DNA of 64,000 bases from Siphonodentalium dalli (taxonomy: Eukaryota > Mollusca > Scaphopoda > Gadilida > Siphonodentaliidae), in the NCBI GenBank assembly GCA_032622095.1, contig CP136067.1:181694556-181758555 (forward strand). The letters are read 5' to 3'. Of the stretch, positions 1 to 10,700 are shown one piece after another. The notes under the pieces were generated by a model. That model was not told the origin of the DNA, made no database searches, and was given only the letters and a program-made list of their open reading frames with translations. Within the stretch, counting starts at the first letter, position 1. Each line of letters opens with the position of its first letter. The translations under genes were made by a program, and so were the position numbers.

Positions 1-2019
1 AATTATTTCGATCGGCTAACGATGTAATATTATCTCCAGGGGATGAGGAACATACTATACCACCAGCCTTTTTCAAAGATGTAATTCGAAGAGATGAGGA
101 GAGGAGGAGACTGGGATAATTATCATCAACTCCACAGCCGAGGACAGAAAAGAAGTTTTCCAACCTTAGAAGTTATCATAAGTGGCGTCTTCGTCAAAAT
201 TTGAAGGAAACCGGATTTAACAAAGACAGAAATACTCAATGTTTAATATGCGGGGGGGGGGGGTTTCTAAGCTTAAACGTCATTTTATGTATAAACATGT
301 TCCGGAGTACTTGTGGGAACCAGTTTCTGAGGAGCAGGCAGAGACGATAAGTCAGAAAATGAAAGCGGGGATAAAAACACTAGTCAGCTTCATTCATAAA
401 ATTCCCATGGAGACGGTGACTTCACAACATTTTACCTCCTTAATTGATCGGATCAATTCTAGTCAAATGATTCCCCCGGGTACCAGCATAACGGGAAACA
501 TATATAAATCATACATGGACAGAATTCGTCGGTCCTCCGAACCATATTTTCCAGATGAAGGAATTGTGGAAAATTGTTTAAAACCAATCAACTCACCAGT
601 TTGTTTGCTATATTGGAGGTTGCTCCATGTGTTACTACCCATGTTGAATTCTGAGAAATTGGAGGAGTTGAAACGGTGCTGTCGAGATCGGGAAGATGAA
701 TTGTCACGGGAGGAACATTGGAACAGGATATATGGGAGAAAACCAGTGAGTGCTTCTGTGGTTCGACCCCTCACCGGGTTGGATCAGGAGTGCTCCACCA
801 ATGAAGATGTAGAGTCGCCTAGGATCCTACCGCTAACCGGGTGGGACCAGACAATTGCTACCCAGGAGGTACTGGTGAGTACAGAGGACTATGCTATGGT
901 CCTTCCCCCAACCGGGATGGATCAGAATATTCAAGTCAAAGAGATGGTGCCTGAGGAGCCCAGCACTTTGACTCGACCCCTCACCGGGTTGAGCCAGTCT
1001 GGGGGCACAGACAGTCAGGATATCAGTATTTAGTCTACACCAAGGTCTCCACCAGAGGAAGAAATGTTCTTGGAGTCCCAGGGAGAACACCAGACCTGCC
1101 CCATGGAGACCGAGAAGTGCGGGGTTTTGGAGATAGAACTGGAGGATGACAGTTTGGAGGCCTGGGTGGAATGTGAAGACGCTCTCGCTGATCCTCCCCC
1201 AAAGCCACTGCTCAAATTAGATGACAGTCATTTCCACCCGGATCGGATCCTGGAGCGAGCGAATAAGGGCACCGATACCCTTTGTTGGGACCAATATTTT
1301 GAGGGTTTTCCGGACGGAAAGGTCCCATGTAGCATAATCGGTGGGTTGCTGTATTTTGTGATCCGGAGTCTTACCCCTGGACAGTGGATCTTGGTCCGAG
1401 GTGGAGAACGGCTATAGGGTTTCACCCGAAAAACTTTCGACAGGCTTCAAACCACACCCTGGAACTTATTGGAGATTATCTGAATCATCGTTCGGTGTGT
1501 GCTTTGGGAGAGATTGGCCTGGATGATACTTGTCACCCGTCTTCGTTCGGCATACAAGAACGGCTGTTCATAGACCTGAAATTAAGCATGCCCAGTAAGC
1601 CCATCATTCTACACCTTAGAGGAGCCAGCAGATATGGAGATCGAGTGGCAAGGATTGCATTGCCAATCGTTAGGAGAATGGGGCTTGTCACCCAACCACT
1701 GCATCTCCATTGTTGCTCACAGCGATCGGAAGTACTGAAGGAATGAATGGAGTTACCGAATTGTTATTTTGGGTTTACTGGGCTTGTGAAACATTTTGAC
1801 GAAGAGCAGAAAGAGGCATTGATGAGTGTTTCGGACGAAAGGTTGCTGGTAGAGACTGATGGACCGTACTTTGCAGGGCACATGGTATTTTCTAGCCCAA
1901 AGAATATAGGCGAAGTAGTGGCTGCTGTGGCGGAAATAAGGGGTCAAACCCAAGAAGTCATTGGCATGGGAGCAGCGAGGAACGCTGAGCTACTATATGG
2001 GAACAGCGAGGAACGCTGA
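1..2019 (+). pseudogene. Decayed C2H2 zinc finger / TatD-like nuclease ORF, 3' part; probably carried by an LTR element
   Basis: Reading is open from the window edge, so the 5' end is missing. Pieces in order: a charged segment in frame 3 (from base 3) with an in-frame TAA at 117-119; a C2H2-type finger whose Cys pair (CLIC, 240-251) is split from its VSKLKRH...H half by a 12-G run (252-263) that shifts to frame 2; a helical region; four PLTG-type repeats (764-997); a TAG at 1031-1033; then a TatD domain. TatD metal-site motifs are visible: HFHPD (near 1230), GFHPKN (1420), GEIGLD (1506), HLR (1611), HC (1711) and ETDGP (1852). A frameshift lies between about 1380 and 1420, and a TGA at 1744-1746 cuts the domain. 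TatD proteins are known metal-dependent 3'-5' exonucleases or deoxyribonucleases. With four or five lesions this copy cannot be functional as read. A polypurine tract and LTR-like sequence follow directly, suggesting the ORF is the 3' gene of a retroelement. Confidence 0.75.
764..997 (+). repeat. Four PLTG-type linear peptide repeats
   Basis: Between the zinc finger and the nuclease domain, the frame-2 reading has four copies of a short motif: RPLTGLDQ, LPLTGWDQ, PPTGMDQ and RPLTGLSQ. They are spaced by about 15-30 acidic or polar residues. The DNA of each copy shares a CC-ACCGGG core. This looks like a repeated interaction motif in a disordered linker; its function is unknown. Confidence 0.6.
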
Positions 2020-2061
2020 GCTATGGCATGGGAACAGAGAGGAACGCTGAGCTACTATATG
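1966..2061 (+). repeat. 31-bp tandem repeat, three copies, at the end of the TatD ORF
   Basis: Three units of 31 bp start at 1966, 1997 and 2028, each containing GAGGAACGCTGAGCTA. Unit one codes for the last TatD residues (AARNAELLYG). The expansion supplies the present TGA stop, so the C-terminus has been altered by replication slippage. Confidence 0.8.
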
Positions 2062-2220
2062 GTTAGGACGAAATACGTCCAACTGGTGTCAACGAGGAAC
2101 GGCGACATCTTGTTGAGGGGATTGTACAAAGGGGAATTTATCTACATGTATTTGTTAATAACCACCCAGTCACAGACCAGATGTGACAGCAGCAGTCCTC
2201 ACAATGCATTCTGCAAGAAC

Positions 2221-2234
2221 TGGAGGGGGAGGAA
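2221..2234 (+). other. Candidate polypurine tract
   Basis: The purine-rich run TGGAGGGGGAGGAA lies immediately before a TG dinucleotide opening LTR-like sequence. This is where plus-strand priming occurs in LTR retroelements. It is supported by position and composition only. Confidence 0.5.
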
Positions 2235-2505
2235 TGTAGAATATTAATGAACTATGACCTCTGACTCATAAGAAACCACGAACTGTAACCTCTGACATCT
2301 GGGCATCAACTGGCCTGTGATTGGGTAATATGGGAAAGACGGGAGCAGAAGGGCGGAGCTTGAAAGAGATGTGCTCTCTCTTGAATCGGTACCGCCATCG
2401 AGAAAGCACGCGAATGGAAGTATCTAGCTTGGAGTCTTGGAGAGTAGAACAGGTGAGAATATTATATAAAGCTTGTCTTTGCCTATCACCCCAAAAGATA
2501 ACACA
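2235..2505 (+). mobile_element. Candidate 3' LTR
   Basis: The sequence begins TGTAGAATATT directly after the purine tract. It contains a TATAAA box at about 2465-2470 followed by a GCTTGTCTTTG stretch, and can end in ...AACACA near 2505 (TG...CA ends). The length of about 270 bp fits a short Ty3/gypsy-type LTR. The 5' LTR, primer-binding site and pol would lie upstream of the window, so the identity and right edge cannot be checked here. Confidence 0.45.
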
Positions 2506-3700
2506 CCACCGATCTCGCACCACTGTGAAGTTGGACAATGGGGCTTTTATGGTTGTTATGAGCCTCCTATGTATAGGCATGACTATATGTACACATAAAC
2601 ATAATTGTGTAATACTTGTACTTACCGATGTTCGTCTCTGGCTCATAGGGCGAAATTTAATTCCAGTAAATAGAACAATGTTGCAACCATATATTCCTAT
2701 ATTCACGACCATTTTATAATTCAAACACGGTAAGTATACATTAGGCGATACCAACTCCAGTTTATTTTGTTTTCTATGCGAGATTTAATGGTTAAGACAC
2801 AGCGCTTATCAACGAAGACGATTGCTGGGTCACAAGCAATTGTTATTGTTGACACATAGCAGAAAACGCATGGGAGGGTGGACATGGGCCAAGTCAATCA
2901 TTGGCCGATCGAGGAATCAAATGTGCTAACTGGGCTATGGAAATCCTGTAAATGCAACATAGAATGGGTGTAACAGGTAAACAAATTAACAGTTTTGAAG
3001 GTGTGTAAGGGTGGGTTTGGTGGGGGGTATACAACATAAACACTTGAGGTAATCCAAAAGAGAAAAGCTTCAATTTCACCGTTAATCCATTTTTTATACA
3101 GTCACAATGCCACGGTATGAGTGAAGATTTGTTCGTCGATTGTGTAATTGTAAATAGCACAGAATCACTGATTCATCGAAAACAGTTTGGAATGGGAGAG
3201 AGAGTAACACATGAGAGTTATCCCAAATGGAAATATCCAGATTCACGTATAATCCATGGTCAGTGATGTAAAGACTATTCGCATTAATTGTTGACCCATT
3301 GTTAATTCATGTATTATATAGCATAATCCACCCACATGCGATTATGGCCTACACATCGGATGACGAACCACGAAACGATACAAATTTAAATGTCAGTGTC
3401 CCTTTAACTGAAGCTGTGTAGCAATCGACAGTTTGTAGTGTCCGTTCGTTTCCTTGAAATTACTGCCATTCGTGTCCTTGAAATTACTGACCTCGTGCAC
3501 ATGTATCCTATATATATAGCTATTGAGTTCGAGGTCGCATCTATTTTAGAATCGTCAAAATTATATTATCCATTTCGATATACTTGAACACCAGTCCAGT
3601 CAGAGCTGCCAACACAGTCGCCCATTTGGACTATTGTGACCCGATTTTGGTCAATGGTATCGTCTAAATTGGTTAGATCACACCAATCGTGTCTTCGCAA
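2506..3700. other. Unassigned sequence, no gene seen
   Basis: Overlapping ORFs on both strands (for example 2321-2719 plus and 2266-2754 minus) show no recognisable domain. A tRNA-like A-box string, TGGTTAAGACACAGCGCTT, occurs near 2789 and resembles strings at 62157 and 62335, so a SINE fragment is possible. Confidence 0.4.
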
Positions 3701-3712
3701 TTAAGAGAGTTG

Positions 3713-3806
3713 AGTTTACAGGTAATTAGAGCTGATTAACTGCATGAATTATCATGCTGCGCACTCGAACATCAAGCAGTTAATCAGCTCTAATTACCTG
3801 TGAACT
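3713..3806. repeat. 30-bp-arm inverted repeat (hairpin)
   Basis: The left arm at 3714-3743 (core GGTAATTAGAGCTGATTAAC) pairs with 3776-3805 with a single mismatch across a 32-bp loop. There is no coding content; it is probably a small foldback element. Confidence 0.85.
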
Positions 3807-3829
3807 TGGATTTGTGACAGCCAGAAATC

Positions 3830-4405
3830 ACACTATCAGGCCAAGCAAATTAAATGTTTGTTGTAGCTGGAAGGTGTCCATGCTGTTAACATATGCACTG
3901 GTGTCAATTAGACTTCCATCCATGTGTTATCTGAGATCTAACATCATGTGAGTCAGAAATATTGTGTTCATTGGTTTATACATGCACAGCCATGTACATG
4001 TAGGACATATCACAGGATTGAACAGATTTCATTGGGCGGGGGGTCGATTGACACATTTTTAATGACGATTTCAATCCCAAATCTCCGGATCACTATTTAG
4101 AGTGGCAACTGAACTTGCGTACAAATCTTTATTTGTCTAACAGACTCGGAACTTGTTTAATGGTGATGTTCACATTTTTCGTTAAAATTTTTGTTGACTT
4201 TTAGTTAAATATATCATACATTGTAATATCATTGACAAATTTCTAAGTAAATTTATAGGCAAAATTTTAAATTTCGTCTCGTTATTCCTTAAATACTATG
4301 GTTTAAGACAGATATTGCCCTCGCTGTCGGGCATTCGTCCAAATTTATACATCGCCTCGGTGAATTATTTTTCCGAATGCCCGACAGCTCGGTCAATATC
4401 CTATA
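3830..4405 (-). repeat. Dispersed repeat, second copy at 56712-57290 in opposite orientation
   Basis: From about 3830 (ATCAGGCCAAGCAAATTAAA) to 4405 the sequence is the reverse complement of 56712-57290. Shared landmarks are the CACTGGTGTCAATTAGACTT block, a C/G homopolymer run and the AATTTAGTTGAATAT-type tail. One end is an imperfect hairpin built on CTGTCGGGCATTCG (4310-4405). It may be a nonautonomous element bounded by that hairpin. Confidence 0.75.
4310..4405. repeat. Terminal hairpin of the 3830-4405 repeat
   Basis: Arms GATATTGCCCTCGCTGTCGG and its near-complement at 4372-4403 flank a loop of about 40 bp. The equivalent hairpin in the second copy lies at 56712-56812. Confidence 0.7.
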
Positions 4406-4496
4406 CGGACACCCATATCAATGAAATTTGCAGTCGAGTTGCAACTAGACTGTCACAACAATAAGGAGAATAAGGTTTGTGGTAAATAGATAAACC

Positions 4497-4955
4497 CTTG
4501 AAATAATGTTGGAAACTTATGTACTCCCAATACTGGACTATGGAGACGTCGAGTGGGGACAATGCCCCCTTTGCCTCCTCCGGAAGCTCAACCACCTCTA
4601 TATCGACGCCTGTACAATAGTAAGTGGCCTGACACGCTCTGTGTCAGACGAGAGAGTCTTATGCGAACTAGGCTGGCCTCCCCTTAACGAAAGACGAAAC
4701 CTTCATAAAATGCGTACCTAGAACAAAATATTAACTAATAGTGTCCCTAAATACCTCACAAATTTACTACCGCAAACTGTCGGTGAATCATCGCGTTACC
4801 CCCAGCATAAACCCTTTGTGATACATAAACTACTTCACCAAGGCGGCCCACTTCAATTCGAGTTTCATCCCATCCATGATCGCTGAATGGAATCTATCAT
4901 GCAAAACCACTAGTCCATATCGACAACAACAAAAACTTAATGATCCCTGATCAGA
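4497..4955 (+). pseudogene. LINE reverse transcriptase C-terminal remnant
   Basis: The reading starting at 4506 gives the post-palm region of a jockey/CR1-group LINE: LPILDYGDVEWG, then LCELGWPPLNERR, a TAG at about 4719-4721, PKYLTNLLPQTVGE in the same frame, and a decayed SFIPSMIAEWN segment. The catalytic palm and endonuclease are absent. It is a 5'-truncated dead copy with at least one stop and one frameshift. The family is recognised from the conserved DYG...W and LGW...ER motifs. Confidence 0.7.
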
Positions 4956-5560
4956 CCAAACAAAGATGAACTCATAAGTAACATCACAGGGGCCTGTAAC
5001 GCGCTCCGCTGTCCGCCCCTTTTGTGCTGCCCATATACGCCGCTTCTGTATACGCGCCTGCTTCACGTTAATGGTAGGATAAGAGGACAAGGGGAACTGT
5101 AGAAATTCACCTTTTTACCACCCCTATGCGATCGATCAAATTTAGCCCATTCACACCAGTAATGTTAACGATATAGGCACGGATTTATCGGCGAAGAATT
5201 CATCTTTCAATCAATACCACAAACTCCCATCAGAACCATTCATATACATAGCATTTGATAAATGTTTAACCACCGAATATTGTCTCCGGAGAGCGTAAAT
5301 TCCGAGTTTGATCCGGCTCAGTAGCAATGGCCGACATGTGTCTCTAAATTCACCACACATACAGCTTACTATCATTAAAAATCGGTTAAACGATCAACTA
5401 AACATCTGGAACTTCGTGATTTCTTGTCGGCTAATAATTTACTCATACAAATCAACACATCGTCAGTAAACAATTTTTATAGAGGCGAAATCTGTTGATA
5501 ATTCTAATTTTGTTTTCATTATTGTTGTTACATCCACGCAGCTCCTCATTTTAATATTCA
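4956..5560. other. No gene seen
   Basis: This stretch between two LINE remnants holds only short ORFs with no recognisable domain. No internal repeat was noticed. Confidence 0.4.
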
Positions 5561-6883
5561 TTATGACCTGACCTCGATTCTAACACTGAGCGGTGATTGG
5601 CTGTTTGTACTATGGCAGTCATATATAAAAGTTATAAAATTTTCTGGACTATTCAGTTGTTCCCGTACACGGCCAAACTCTACCTCACTTTTAAAGAGTG
5701 GATCTGTGTGACTCCTATACTTCTTATTGCATATTATACGCATTGCTCTTTTTTGTAATAGGAATATTTTCTTGACTTCCGGAACATGACCCCATATTTG
5801 GATTCCATAAACTAAGTGGCTTTGAATCAGTGCATAGTACAATGTTTTCAATGCTTTACTTGGGAAAAAATGTTTCACCTTATTGATGCAGTAGATTGCA
5901 TGGGATAATTTTGAGCAGATTATGGATATGTGCTTTTTGAATGTCAAGTTCTCATCAATGTGAATACCTAGGAATTTTGACGATGATTCATGTCCAAGAT
6001 TCCCTATTCGGTTCAATTGAGTGTTATTTAGCTTTAATTTCAAAGTATTCCACTTTTGATCATTGTTTTGGGGGTGTAAAAGCATGTAGTTGCTTTTATT
6101 AATATTAATTGAGAGTTTATTACAGCAGCACCAGTCTGATACATTGGCTAATTCATTGTTGACGTAACTTTGTACCAGTTCGCCATCTTTACCGCTTGTA
6201 AACAGCGTTGTGTCATCGGCATACGATAAAATGTCTATTGTTGTAGAATTTACCATATCATTCACGTATATTAAGAAAATAATCGGCCCAAGAATTGAGC
6301 CTTGGGGGACCCCACAGGAAGTGTTCATAAGGTTAGAAGTAGTCCCACCATATTCAACGTATTGCCTCCGCTCATTCAAATAACTATGGAACCATGACAT
6401 TGCTACACCCCTGATGCCATAGTGTTCCAGTCTCGATATCAGTATGTCGTGGTCGATCGTATCGAATGCTTTAGATAAATCAATAAATACAGCTAAGGTG
6501 GAATCCCGTGTCGGTTTATCATTATTGTTAACGAGATGGTCTAGAAGGTGCAAAATCGGGTGAAAAGTTGAGTGATTTGGTCTAAATCCATATTGGTGTT
6601 TATACAAGATTTCATGTTCATTTAGAAAATCTACTAGTCGTTTTTGCATTATTTTTTCAAGTAGTTTAGAGAACGATGGCAGGATACTGATTGGGCGGTA
6701 GTTTGTTATTTCCTTTGAGTTATTTATTTTAGGAATGGGGACTACTTTGGAAACTTTCATTTTAGCTGGGAATATTCCCTGTTCGAACGATAGATTAAAT
6801 ATATGCTTAAGTGGTGTGGCTATTGTGAAGATACTCTCTTTGAAAATATATGACTTACACACCCTCAATTTCTCCATTTTCAT
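5561..6883 (-). pseudogene. LINE reverse transcriptase, inverted 5' segment (jockey/CR1 group)
   Basis: This is a 440-residue uninterrupted reading on the minus strand. It contains the RT fingers and palm: PIPKINNSKEITNYRPISIL near residue 50, YGFRPNHST, the metal-binding AVFIDLSKAFDTIDH, GVPQGSILGP, the catalytic YADDT, and LGIHIDENLTFKKH in the thumb. The endonuclease domain is missing, and the last 45 or so residues (after HTDPLFKS) look like flanking DNA. RT activity would copy element RNA at a nicked target. The frame is intact in the RT core, implying a fairly recent insertion, but the copy is truncated and inverted and so not autonomous. Confidence 0.85.
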
Positions 6884-7175
6884 GCATGACTGGTGTTATA
6901 ACCGCCTGCCTGCGTCTTTTGGAATGATGTACAATAAACGAGCAAAATCAACACCAAGACACCCGAATCCCGTACTGTTAGAACTACCTAGAACTGACTG
7001 GTCAGGTAAATTGCCACACCACGCCTACCCCACAACATGGAACAACATGGAAAAAGACTATACATCTTACCAAAGCAGGCACACGTTGAAGAAGCGCTTA
7101 CAGATAGCAATGCTTAGAAATTACCAAGAAAATGTATGCTGTAAAAACAAAGGATGCCCCGACTGTGCTCTATAA
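6884..7175 (+). pseudogene. LINE ORF2 C-terminal tail
   Basis: The plus-strand reading opens with MHDWCYNRLPASFG, runs through ELPRTDWSGKLPHHAYPTTW and ends with a Cys-rich CCKNKGCPDCAL, then TAA. This is the usual LINE C-terminus: a short basic region and a terminal Cys cluster. It is the natural continuation of the inverted RT segment to its left. The upstream part of the same open frame (6735-6883) is antisense to the RT and is not protein. Confidence 0.75.
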
Positions 7176-7701
7176 ATAATATGAATATTCATTGTAAAAC
7201 TCGATGCAAAATCATAATTGTTCTCGACACTAACATACATATAAACATTACATATATGTAATACTGTTAATTTGATTATCCCAACACCTCACTCAACAAA
7301 CAAAACAAAAAAAGACTTTCCAGCGATATATATAGATAATTCCTATCTTACTTATTTAACTAAAGACGGCGGTATCTTACAATTCGTCTGGATTGTCTCA
7401 CAACCACACCAATACTGGTCTGTGATATGCCCCAAAACTAGTTTCTAGTTAGTTTCATACACGAGAATACATGTAGTCTGTACGTATGCGTGGATTAAAA
7501 AAAAAAAAAAATACAAGCCATCTATATATATGCAAATAATTATAGTGATACTTGTTTTAGGGGGTAGCAGGAAGACAGCCCGATAGGGCTAGGCTAACCC
7601 CCAACAATATATACAGCATTTATATTATTATATGTTACTGTCATTGTATTATTCATGTGTATATTGTAAATAAATTATCCTATCCTATCCTATCCTATCC
7701 T
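7176..7701 (+). mobile_element. LINE 3' UTR and (TATCC)n tail
   Basis: This is AT-rich sequence ending GTAAATAAATTATCC followed by repeated TATCC (7672-7700). A truncated copy of the same 3' end occurs inverted at 59590-59671. Confidence 0.7.
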
Positions 7702-10700
7702 TCACCACTAGACTACGGGACACAATGCATTTTTTGCAGGCATTTTCTCCACCGCATGGTGCCAGAATATGAACGACAACAAGCATAAATTATACAATGC
7801 ATATTATTCGCTCAAGTGGCCTATAAACAACAATGTGATCTCGATAGGCCTGTGGTGTAAGATGAATCATAATTGCTTCCAGTCGTCCGGTACAATATAT
7901 GGCCAGTTACGACACTGGACTCTGAGAAACCAGATGACATAGACTGAACAGATCACATGAACAATGCACAAGTCAGAATGGACCTATCCGTACGTCCCGC
8001 CCACCCGTAGACTGCATGGTTACTGTTACTACGCACCACAAGCCATCTCAATTCCGCTATCTCTTCAGTGCTAAAATAGCTTCCGATGAGAAAGAACTGT
8101 GTTGTTAAACGCCATGTAACACGATAATATAGCTTCGTTCTGAATATCACGATTTTCAAGATACCTTTGTGTGTGTATATGCAACATGTAAAAGTGACTG
8201 TCATTAGATATAAACAAAAAAATAGAACCAGTTTTTAAACAAAAAACAGGTGTGATTGTTAGGCCACTTCCGATAAACAACAGATATATGTTTAGGCATA
8301 CGTTGAATCAAACGGTGTAAATGAAGCCATTATGAAACTTCAATATCAAATTTACTATCGAAGCTATGCTAATGGTTCACACCTTGATGCAATAAACCAA
8401 ACGGGGGTGTACATGTGGTAATTAATCTATAATCCCTCTTTTGTCGAAATAAATATAACGATATCAGTTTACCATACACGAGCGTCCTGAATGAACCCTG
8501 GTGACATCAGGCCGGATGCAAAGGATTATCAAATAATGGCCTTTTAAAATTACACATCCTATTTTCCCGTAAATAAATTACATTAAAGAAAACGCCGACT
8601 ATCATGGAGTCAGTTACATGTTGCCATGTCGAGGCAACAATGGCACAAAATGAACTTGTTTGGTGAAGGTTGCGTGTATACACCGCGAAGCACGTGCAAT
8701 GTGTGAAATTTCGTGTAATTCTCTTGGAAAACATCTGTTGATTCTCATTTACACGTACATTGTCGGAGGAAGCTTTAGATTCTCAAATGAATTCAGTAAG
8801 ATCGACGTTCGCACGAGATCCTACAGGTTAGTGCGAATAGCAGACATTCGAACTCAATATTACCACGATGTTATAACAGCAACAAATGTATACATTTATA
8901 ACGAAAAACACTTCACATAAGACACATACTCGCGGCACAATTAATATTCATAACGCATCACCGATCGGGACTACTATTTCTACGTTTTAGTCTGAAATCT
9001 GTTATATATAAATATTGAAATTTAAATAACACTAGGAATAGGATCCGAGTGTGGTCGTTGGCATTGTTTAATCCAACCTAAAGAGATGGCATAGTTACTT
9101 TTTTTATTTAGGAAACCGAACTAAAACATGTATAAATATCGTTCGTCAATCGGACATGTTCCAAATGCACATATCAACACCATTGTAGCTTTTTAAAATA
9201 TATTTTGCTCTCGTGTTTGTAAATTCCCTATAGCTTACAACTGTAGTTAGGGACCGGCTTGTGGTGCGATTCATATCACTAGGCAGGCGTGTGTCGCTTC
9301 CGGGTTTAAGCTATCGGCTCATTGGCTATAATTGAAATTGGGGCGGTACCTACGGATAGGTCCATTGACTTTATGGTATAACCATATATAAAAATAGATC
9401 CGACACCAACATTCTTTGTTTAGGCTGGGCATATTGCAGCCTTAGGTGTAAATGGAATAATTGTAATGATATGACTAGATAATAAAAGTTCAACAAGTTT
9501 ATTAAAATTAAGAAGTAAACTTATAATTTACAACTATGAATAATTTGGCAAAATTAATGTGGGTTTTTTTACTCTTAGGATGTTGAAAGTGTGAAATAAG
9601 TGCATATGAGGTTGCTTGAATATGACACAATTTAGGTGGTTGAAATATTAAAGGAGAAAGCATTTAATTTATATATATATATAATATATATAAGTTAAAA
9701 GTTTATTTAAGATAGCCAACAAGATATAGATAATGTAAAGCTTTATAGCATTAATTGAGTACTGAAATGGAATTATTAGAATCTCCCAAAATTTTTCACC
9801 ACATAAGTTGCATGAACTGTTTATTTATGCATTTGTATTTGATATACATGATTTCTTTTTGAGTGTTTTCACATGGTTGACTTAGAAATATTTACTGAGA
9901 ATAGGAATTAAGTAACTGAACATTTACTAAGTAAAATAAATTTTATAAAAATATACTTTAAATTAACTATTTGAAATATTTACTTTAAATATGAATTTTG
10001 TGTTAAATATGTCAATATTTAAAGTATATAAAACATTGGTATTTATTACTTGTCAATACAAAAGTATGAAAATTGACATAGTGATACTGATTGTATCACA
10101 TTTGTACATATACAACACATAAACAGGGACAGTTATCTCCACTTTGTTCCTTGTTTGATAATATAAATAGTTAGCCAATGAAAATGTAACATTTGGGCAC
10201 AACCAAATATCACAACTTGATTGGACGTAGTAATTTCCAACCACACAGGCCACACTATAATTTAACTGTTATATAATGGTTATTTGTACTGTTAACCAAT
10301 TTTAAATATTTAAATTTGACATGTTTTCCACTAAGGCTATGGTCCACACAGGCAAACATTCACACAGACTTATTTTTTGAAATTAGAAAAGTCTCCATTT
10401 AAATATGGAGACGATAACATAGCATAATTTAAATGCAAAGTTCATAAAACTATATGTATATTTAAGTAAGATGGATGCCATCTGAACTGAAAATCTTAGC
10501 ATAAATTACTTGCTAAGACTAAATGAATATGAGTTGAGATTAGCACTATGAAATTAACGATACCAATAAGGCGTTATTAATAATACAACAATATATTTGT
10601 GAATAAGACATTCATTTGATATTTAAATGAGTGAGTTATCAAATACTAATTAATAAAACTCTGATATAATAATGTAACAATATGAACTAATATACAAAGG

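Larger units (their letters stand above)
5690..7701. mobile_element. LINE copy with inverted 5' segment (twin-priming structure)
   Basis: The right part (about 6884-7701, plus strand) holds the C-terminal tail and 3' UTR of a LINE and ends in a (TATCC)n tail. The left part (about 5690-6883) is the upstream reverse transcriptase region of the same kind of element, inverted. Its 5' end lies at the junction and its 3' end at the left edge. This is the order produced when a second primer invades during target-primed reverse transcription. Sequence left of 5690 in the minus frame no longer resembles LINE protein, so the left edge is near there. No clear target-site duplication was found. Confidence 0.6.

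Noticed and set aside
2266-2754. 162-residue minus-strand ORF and overlapping 132-residue plus-strand ORF
   Set aside because: They overlap each other, contain no domain and lie across the candidate LTR and its flank. One may be chance and the other its mirror.
6735-6883. N-terminal extension of the plus-strand LINE tail ORF
   Set aside because: This part is antisense to the reverse transcriptase on the other strand. Only the part after the junction reads as LINE protein.
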